From: Nitrospinota bacterium
Lineage (GTDB): Bacteria; Tectomicrobia; Entotheonellia; J063
NCBI GenBank assembly: GCA_003696125.1
Contig: RFHZ01000234.1
Location: 1 to 19,550, forward strand
Direction: 5' to 3'
DNA: 19,550 nucleotides
Within the stretch, counting starts at the first letter, position 1; every line of letters begins with the position of its first letter. Below the pieces are notes generated by a model. It worked only from the letters and a program-made list of their open reading frames with translations. It did no database searches and had not been told where the DNA came from. Positions 15,029 through 19,550 of the stretch are shown here, piece after piece. The position numbers were made by a program, and so were the translations under genes.

Positions 15029-15310
15029 TCAGGACTTACGTATTTTTGTGAAAACCCTTTAGTAAAGGAGGGTTCAAGGGGGTATATCCTGAAAATGCTG
15101 GTTCCTATTGGCTTAGAGGCGACTTTTCTGCGTCAGAATTGACCCTGCACATGCTGAAATGGTCACCAAAGAAGACGAAAATACCCCTTTTCGCTGGCAT
15201 TGAGGGGATACTGATGGCACTAAAAGCCTCTAAGAAGCAGGATCTTAGGATTTTGAGTGACTGAAAACTGCATCATTACAGCGCTTTTGAAAAAATGCGT
15301 AACCCCTTGA
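15029..15310. mobile_element. MITE-like element with imperfect terminal inverted repeats
   Basis: The left end holds TTACGTATTTTT (15036-15047) preceded by TCAGG. The right end holds AAAAATGCGTAA (15291-15302) followed by CCCCTTGA. On the opposite strand the right end reads TCAAGGGGTTACGCATTTTT, so the ends match over roughly 20 bp with a few mismatches and one gap. The interior (about 240 bp) has no plausible gene and is visibly AT-richer than the transporter genes. The AGGACTTACG-type end resembles ends of some IS5/IS630-group elements as I recall them. No transposase is present and I could not identify a target duplication. Confidence 0.45.
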
Positions 15311-15324
15311 CATAACCATGCAAC

Positions 15325-15339
15325 TCCAAAATTTTTGGA
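15325..15339. promoter_or_regulatory. 15-bp palindrome upstream of the restriction-modification promoter
   Basis: TCCAAAA-T-TTTTGGA is a perfect palindrome around a central T, about 50 bp upstream of the -35 box used for the methyltransferase gene. It could be an operator. A -35-like TTGACA at 15307-15312 lies just before it but has no -10 box at usable spacing. Confidence 0.35.
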
Positions 15340-15391
15340 ATTCATCTAGAATCTACAGCCAGCATGATGTCTTACTTACCTATTCCCTCGG

Positions 15392-15421
15392 TTGACACTC
15401 TCACACTCTGCAAGATATACT
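15392..15421 (+). promoter_or_regulatory. Sigma-70 promoter of the restriction-modification operon
   Basis: TTGACA (15392-15397) is separated by 18 bp from TATACT (15416-15421). Both boxes are near consensus. Transcription would begin near 15428, giving a leader of about 70 nt before the methyltransferase ATG. Confidence 0.65.
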
Positions 15422-15496
15422 CTCCTTAGCCATTCTTTGGAACCAGGAAAGAACTATGAGCCTTCTACTCCTAGGGTCGCGGAATAGGAGCAGGAG

Positions 15497-17548
15497 ATGC
15501 GGCAACCGATACAACTAACCCTCAATTTTCATTCCCCCCGTAGTAGTCAGCCGCAAAGTGCCGGTACGCAAGCCGTACCGATCGATGACACCTTCCCCGA
15601 GGATGCCGCAAATGCCCTGGCAACGCTTGAAGCGTTTAATAAACACCTCTATCGACCCAATACGTACCTGCATAAGTGGTGGGCACGGCGTTCAGGGACA
15701 ACGTTTCGGTATATTCTCAAACAGCTTGTATCTGACTCCACTAAACAGGATTTCTACGCACCGGGGGGGTTAGAGGGCAAAGTGATCCTTGATCCGATGA
15801 TGGGTGGGGGGACTATCCTCCATGAAGCCATTCGCATGGGAGCAAACGTCATCGGAGTCGATATCGATCCCATACCTGTCCTGCAGGCAAAAGCCACCTT
15901 AACGATATCCTCTCTGAGGCATAAGCAAGCCATCTTCAATCGGTTTTTTGACGCACTGCGGGAGCGCTTAGCTCCGTTCTATCGAACGACCTGTCCTCAC
16001 TGTGACCAAGAGGCTGAGGTCCAATTTATCCTGTACGGATTGCGCAGAACGTGTTCCTGCAGGGAAGTCGTCTTTGTTGACCGTCTTCTGTTGCGACAGG
16101 ATAAAGATCACGATGTCTACCTCTGTCCCAGTTGTCGAGAGGTTTACGTCGGTCTCAACCATTCCTGCTGCCGTCAAGGTGATACCCGAATCATGACAAA
16201 AGGGACGCAATGGTGTGAAGCATGCGGGACGGCGTTTACAGACATTCTCAACGAACCGTTTTCGCAACGGTATACCCCCCTTGTCGTGGTGGGGCAGTGT
16301 CCCCAACACCGACAGTTTTTCAAAGGGATAGCAGAAGACGATATGATGCTGTTGACGCAGGCTGCCCATCGCAGTCAACAAAGCCGTTTGAGGGATGCCG
16401 AGCACTTCCAGATACCCCCAGGGCCGAAATCGGACGATCTCCTCCGTAGAGGGATTACCTCTTTTCGTGAATTATTTACCCCACGCCAGTTACTTTATTT
16501 GGATACGTCATTGGAACTGCTGTCAACACTCCCTCATGGGGATCGCCTGTGGCTGGCCTTGTTACTCTCGACCTCGTTGGAATTCAATTCCCTTCTCTGT
16601 GGGTACAAAGGTGGTGATCTTCACCGGCCAGGAGCGATTCGTCACGTCTTCTCTCATCATGCCTATTCCTTTCCGTACACGGCTCTGGAAAATAACCCGA
16701 TATTCTCCGGGAACACATCAGGCACTCTGCATCGCCTCTTTAATGATCGCATCGTAAGAGCGGGACAATGGGCAATTGCCCCGACTGAAACTCGGATGAT
16801 CAATGGTCGTCGTACAAAAGTCTCTCTACCAGGTGAGATAGATGGTGGAACGCCTGTATATGACTGGGAAGCAGTGACCCAGGGCGAGCGGAATTTTCTG
16901 ATACTCCAGGCAGACTCTGCTATCCTAGACATTCCCGAAGCGATAGTCGATTATGTGGTTACCGACCCTCCGTATTATGATAGCGTGCAGTACAGTGATC
17001 TCTCCACCTTCTTTCGGGTCTGGCTTCGCCTCTTCCTCCCCACTGAAATAGACTGGTGTTACAACCCCTTGGCATCGGCGGTATCAGAGGGAAACATGGA
17101 TGGCGATCGTAAGTACGGTGCGGTGCTGGAGAAGATTTGGAAAATGTGCTTTCGAGCGCTCAAAAAAGAACATGGGCGACTTATCTTTACCTTCCATCAC
17201 TGGCATCCTGCAGCATGGGCAGCTTTAACCCTGTCGTTGAAGCACGCGAGATTTGTCTTGATGAATCGGTATGTTGTATTCTCTGAAAATCCCATCTCGG
17301 TGCATATTCGTGATCTTAAAGCCCTCAAGCATGATACGATTCTCGTGCTCAAACCAGATACTGGAGATGAGCCCTGTCGTCACTGGCCCAAACCTTCTGT
17401 GATTGACACCTCCGATAGCTATACCTTTTGTCGTGACTGTGGGACCGCATTAGGATGGTTTCTGCTCTCTGACTATAGTGCAGCCCAGATTCGGCATGCG
17501 TGGGCACAGTTACTCGAAGGGAAAGGCAATGCCAAGGCAGCCGGCTGA
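15497..17548 (+). CDS. Zinc-ribbon DNA amino-methyltransferase (COG1743/DUF1156-like)
   Basis: The 683-residue protein is an AdoMet-dependent N6-adenine or N4-cytosine DNA methyltransferase. KWWARRSG (60-67) resembles the HLWWARRP segment of DUF1156 methylases. Motif I is DPMMGGGT (99-106), followed by GVDIDP (120-125). Catalytic motif IV is TDPPYYDS (489-496). Between them sits an insert of about 350 residues rich in metal-ligand cysteines: CPHC (166-169), CSC (186-188), CPSC (210-213), CC (224-225), CEAC (240-243). A last pair, CRDC, is at 645-648. It should protect host DNA from the endonuclease encoded next, whose start overlaps this gene by 20 nt. ATG 15497 follows AGGAGCAGGAG. Base use is visibly more AT-rich than the transporter genes, suggesting transfer. 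Confidence 0.82.
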   Translation: MRQPIQLTLNFHSPRSSQPQSAGTQAVPIDDTFPEDAANALATLEAFNKHLYRPNTYLHKWWARRSGTTFRYILKQLVSDSTKQDFYAPGGLEGKVILDPMMGGGTILHEAIRMGANVIGVDIDPIPVLQAKATLTISSLRHKQAIFNRFFDALRERLAPFYRTTCPHCDQEAEVQFILYGLRRTCSCREVVFVDRLLLRQDKDHDVYLCPSCREVYVGLNHSCCRQGDTRIMTKGTQWCEACGTAFTDILNEPFSQRYTPLVVVGQCPQHRQFFKGIAEDDMMLLTQAAHRSQQSRLRDAEHFQIPPGPKSDDLLRRGITSFRELFTPRQLLYLDTSLELLSTLPHGDRLWLALLLSTSLEFNSLLCGYKGGDLHRPGAIRHVFSHHAYSFPYTALENNPIFSGNTSGTLHRLFNDRIVRAGQWAIAPTETRMINGRRTKVSLPGEIDGGTPVYDWEAVTQGERNFLILQADSAILDIPEAIVDYVVTDPPYYDSVQYSDLSTFFRVWLRLFLPTEIDWCYNPLASAVSEGNMDGDRKYGAVLEKIWKMCFRALKKEHGRLIFTFHHWHPAAWAALTLSLKHARFVLMNRYVVFSENPISVHIRDLKALKHDTILVLKPDTGDEPCRHWPKPSVIDTSDSYTFCRDCGTALGWFLLSDYSAAQIRHAWAQLLEGKGNAKAAG

Positions 17549-18359
17549 AGTATTTGGACACGCTCTGGGAGAGACCTCAGGGCAAGCGGTGGAAGATCGG
17601 AGTCGGTATCGGTGTCCTTTTCGTAACCACAAGTGCGACAAACAGAGCCGACTTATCCCCTATCCTATGGGAGTGTGCTCTGTGCACTATGGTGATCGGA
17701 TCATTGCCGTATGCCCAAGAAGATTTTTACAAGATAGCATTGTGTTTCAGCATATTGCGGATCACTATTTCGGCACCCAGAGTGATCTGGTGGTTTTTCA
17801 GGAGCTCAGTTTATCTCCTGTTGGGACATTCGACTATGTGATGGTACACCATAAACCTCTAAGTAGCGACGTTGTGGATTTTGTTATGATCGAATTCCAG
17901 ACAGGGCAGACGACAGGCACAGGTGGGTTGGTCAAAGGGCTTGAAGACTTTCTGCAGGGAGAAGAGATGGCCGGTAAGGATTATCGTTTTGGACTCAATT
18001 TGGCGGATATTTGGAAACGGTCTTTTACCCAGATCCTCAACAAAGGGGTAGTGCTGGAACGCTGGGGTCACAAAATCTACTGGATTGTGCAAGAGCCTGT
18101 CTATCAAAACCTTGTAGACCGTTATAACCTCAGAGATATGACCTACCACCCGAACCATAGTACAATTTTTATGATATACGATATCAGACAGAAGGCCGAG
18201 GGTTACGAGCTATTTCAGACCCGAATCGAATCTTCTACCATTGATGACTTGTTCAGCGCTTTCCGCCATAATCCTCATATCCCCCCTAAAGACGCTTTTA
18301 TCCAGAAGCTGCAACGCAGACTAAAAGCCAAAATGGAGTTAAAGATACAGCTTGGCTAG
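17529..18359 (+). CDS. NotI-like type II restriction endonuclease
   Basis: The 276-residue protein matches the NotI family as I know it. A Cys4 metal site comes first: CPFRNHKC (Cys29, Cys36), PMGVCSV (Cys50), VCPRRF (Cys62); in NotI this is an iron-binding fold that helps contact DNA. The PD-(D/E)xK-type core follows: Glu92 (FQEL), Asp102 (GTFDYV) and Glu122-Phe-Gln124 (IEFQTG). NotI uses Glu/Asp/Glu-x-Gln in the same order and similar spacing. A basic tail (KLQRRLKAKMELKIQ) ends the protein. It is shorter than NotI (about 383 residues), so its DNA-recognition parts probably differ, as may its site. ATG 17529 lies within the methyltransferase gene, pointing to translational coupling. An upstream GTG at 17478 is in frame but less likely. 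Confidence 0.78.
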   Translation: MPRQPAEVFGHALGETSGQAVEDRSRYRCPFRNHKCDKQSRLIPYPMGVCSVHYGDRIIAVCPRRFLQDSIVFQHIADHYFGTQSDLVVFQELSLSPVGTFDYVMVHHKPLSSDVVDFVMIEFQTGQTTGTGGLVKGLEDFLQGEEMAGKDYRFGLNLADIWKRSFTQILNKGVVLERWGHKIYWIVQEPVYQNLVDRYNLRDMTYHPNHSTIFMIYDIRQKAEGYELFQTRIESSTIDDLFSAFRHNPHIPPKDAFIQKLQRRLKAKMELKIQLG

Positions 18360-18483
18360 CAAGACCAAATTCAGAACCAAGTTCAGAATATTGACCTTTC
18401 TATAGAAGAGTCCTTTACTGAGAAGAAAGGGAATCGGTTTACCAATATCAAGAAGGCTTCTGCTTCAACACCTCCCAATAAAA
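18360..18483. other. Short non-coding stretch after the endonuclease gene
   Basis: I see no gene and no plus-strand stem followed by a T-run here. A short palindrome, AGAAGGCTTCT, lies near 18451-18461. Plus-strand transcripts may use the hairpin at 18484-18513, which is followed on this strand by GATTTTC. Confidence 0.4.
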
Positions 18484-18513
18484 AAGGAGCTAACCTTGAT
18501 CGGTTAACTCCTT
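18484..18513 (-). terminator. Rho-independent terminator of tRNA-Leu
   Basis: Read on the minus strand, AAGGAGTTAACC, a 6-nt loop (GATCAA) and GGTTAGCTCCTT form a 12-bp stem with a single G-U pair, followed directly by TTTTT. The mismatch is a wobble only on the minus strand, which fixes the direction. It begins 11 nt after the tRNA 3' end. Confidence 0.85.
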
Positions 18514-18524
18514 GATTTTCCTGA

Positions 18525-18609
18525 TGCCGAGGGCCGGACTCGAACCGGCACGGGCACAGGGCCCGTTGGATTTTAAGTCCAACGTGTCTACCAATTCCAC
18601 CACCTCGGC
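18525..18609 (-). tRNA. tRNA-Leu (anticodon TAA)
   Basis: On the minus strand the gene starts GCCGAGGTGGTGGAATTGG and ends GCCGGTTCGAGTCCGGC, CCTCGGC, A. The acceptor stem GCCGAGG/CCTCGGC is perfect. The anticodon arm is TTGGA-CTTAAAA-TCCAA, giving anticodon TAA, which reads UUA/UUG. A long variable arm (CGGGCCC TGT GCCCG region) marks a class II tRNA, and the T arm has GGTTCGAGTCC. The 3' CCA is not encoded; TCA follows the discriminator A. The gene lies between the restriction-modification operon and the second solute-binding protein gene. Confidence 0.97.
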
Positions 18610-18640
18610 AAGCGGTACACCTTCCCCTGGGGTCTGTAAT

Positions 18641-18669
18641 TGTTTATCATTTTTTTCCGGTTTCGTCAA
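18641..18669 (-). promoter_or_regulatory. Candidate promoter of tRNA-Leu
   Basis: On the minus strand, TTGACG (plus coordinates 18664-18669) is followed at 17 bp by TAAACA (18641-18646), inside an AT-rich stretch. The -10 box is weak. Transcription would begin about 25 nt before the mature tRNA end. Confidence 0.4.
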
Positions 18670-18712
18670 CTCTTTCTTTGGTATGGGAAATGGTACTGCC
18701 CAGGGAAATTTC

Positions 18713-18741
18713 TTGACAGGGAAGTCTGGGTATGGTAAGAA
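18713..18741 (+). promoter_or_regulatory. Promoter of the second solute-binding protein gene (extended -10)
   Basis: TTGACA (18713-18718) is followed at 17 bp by TAAGAA (18736-18741), with TGG directly before it as an extended -10 (TGn). The leader would be about 65 nt. This promoter and the tRNA promoter are back to back. Confidence 0.6.
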
Positions 18742-18814
18742 GAGAGCCGGTCTGTGGGAGATATGGAAGGATAAAAGGACTTATTGCCCCTATGCAGACG
18801 GAGGAGGGAAAACC

Positions 18815-19550
18815 ATGATCCACGAGATAATTCAAGCCTTAGAGCGAGGGAGGTATCGCGAGGTAGAGCTGAGCAGGCGAAAATTTCTCCACATTTCTGG
18901 CATTGCCGGTGGGGTGTTGCTCTCTCCAACATTCACGGCCAAACTGGCCCGGGCGCAGTTACGACGTCGCATCAAGGGCAAACCGATCACCGTAATCTGT
19001 GCCCAGGCCCAGGACCCGATCACCATGGATGCCCGCCAGCACACCGACACCGTCACCGCCAATGTCGTCGATAACCCCATGTTCGACTACCTGATCTATC
19101 GTGAATCAGAGAAGATGACGCTCGTCCCAGGGCTGGCGGAACGCTGGGAGCTCAAAGATGACCGTACCATGCGCTTCTACCTGCGTAAAGGGGTCAAGTT
19201 CCACAACGGGAAGGAGATGACCGCGGAAGACATCGCCCATGCGCTCGAGAGCATGAAGGATCCAGAATTCCTCAAGGTTTCACCGGGAAAACGCTGGAAA
19301 TCCTATGCCAAAGCCTGGGTGGATAATGAAAAGCCGATGACCGTCGTCGACCGGTACACCGTTGACCTCAACATGACCAAGACCTATCCCCTGGCCGAAG
19401 CCCGCTGTGCCGGGAGCATCGGTATGGCCGTCAACAAGGAATACGACCTCAGTGTCGGGTACGAGAAGTTCGGCCGCTCACCGATCGCCACCGGCATCTT
19501 CAAGTTCGTGGAGTGGGAACGCGATGTCAAGGTGGTCCAGGAAGCGCACG
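18815..19550 (+). CDS. Second family 5 ABC solute-binding protein, Tat-exported, cut by the window edge
   Basis: The frame is open from ATG 18815 to the right edge (245 codons), so only the N-terminal part is seen. SRRKFLH (20-26) is a twin-arginine motif, followed by a hydrophobic core (ISGIAGGVLLSPTF) and ARA near residue 47. SBP_bac_5 features follow: DPITMDARQHTD, VPGLAERWELKDDRTMRFYLRKGVKF, HNGKEMTAEDIAHALESMKD and SPIATGIFKFVEWE. GAGGAGGG lies about 6 nt before the ATG. It resembles the solute-binding protein encoded at 11311-12951 in type but clearly differs in sequence, so it is a paralogue rather than a recent copy. Permease genes would be expected downstream, outside the window. Confidence 0.9.
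   Translation, partial: MIHEIIQALERGRYREVELSRRKFLHISGIAGGVLLSPTFTAKLARAQLRRRIKGKPITVICAQAQDPITMDARQHTDTVTANVVDNPMFDYLIYRESEKMTLVPGLAERWELKDDRTMRFYLRKGVKFHNGKEMTAEDIAHALESMKDPEFLKVSPGKRWKSYAKAWVDNEKPMTVVDRYTVDLNMTKTYPLAEARCAGSIGMAVNKEYDLSVGYEKFGRSPIATGIFKFVEWERDVKVVQEAH

Noticed and set aside
14858-15142. 94-codon plus-strand open frame after the permease
   Set aside because: It runs through the hairpins, the terminator and the left part of the MITE-like element; there is no ribosome-binding site at its start.
1-19550. Absence of GCGGCCGC as a sign of NotI-like specificity
   Set aside because: I noticed no full GCGGCCGC, but an 8-bp site is expected less than once in a window of this size, so absence says nothing.
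1-19550. CRISPR array, prophage genes or further defence genes
   Set aside because: No regularly spaced repeats, phage structural genes, nucleases other than the NotI-like one, or integrases were found on either strand.

Overview
The window is a bacterial chromosome segment. Genes are closely packed, each behind a purine-rich Shine-Dalgarno sequence. It encodes two 2-oxoacid:ferredoxin oxidoreductases (OFORs) with [4Fe-4S] ferredoxin chemistry, Tat-exported solute-binding proteins, a bacterial thioredoxin reductase, a YidD-like protein and a tRNA-Leu without an encoded CCA end. This points to an anaerobic or facultatively anaerobic bacterium of Desulfobacterota-like type. That placement is inference; no taxonomic marker is present.

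Layout. (1) 1-1940, minus strand: a thiolase-superfamily protein followed after 2 nt by a zinc-ribbon/OB-fold (DUF35-type) partner that runs off the left edge. The thiolase-like protein has lost the catalytic cysteine. (2) 2280-5116, plus strand: a four-gene OFOR operon in the order delta, alpha, beta, gamma, behind an intergenic region with GGGACA/TGTCCC repeats. (3) 9348-5172, minus strand: trxB, an exported SH3b/YidD-like protein, a second OFOR alpha subunit and a fused beta-gamma subunit. It converges on the first OFOR operon. (4) 9564-10960, plus strand: a TatD-family hydrolase, an FmdB-type zinc ribbon and a small two-helix membrane protein. (5) 11311-14853, plus strand: a Tat-exported family 5 solute-binding protein and two DppB/DppC-type permeases without ATPases, closed by an intrinsic terminator. 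(6) 15029-18359: an AT-richer accessory segment. It holds a roughly 280-bp MITE-like inverted-repeat element and a two-gene restriction-modification operon: a zinc-ribbon DPPY DNA methyltransferase overlapping a NotI-like endonuclease. (7) tRNA-Leu(TAA) on the minus strand with its own terminator and promoter. (8) 18815 onward: a second Tat-exported family 5 solute-binding protein, cut by the right edge.

How they fit together. The two OFORs and the thiolase/OB-fold pair suggest CoA-thioester and 2-oxoacid metabolism linked to low-potential ferredoxin. The two solute-binding protein loci flank the restriction-modification segment, which looks inserted between a transporter operon terminator and a tRNA gene. 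The most notable items are the NotI-like restriction-modification pair, the cysteine-less thiolase with its OB-fold partner, the divergent OFOR with a degenerate fused gamma domain, and the SH3b/YidD fusion lacking the family cysteines.
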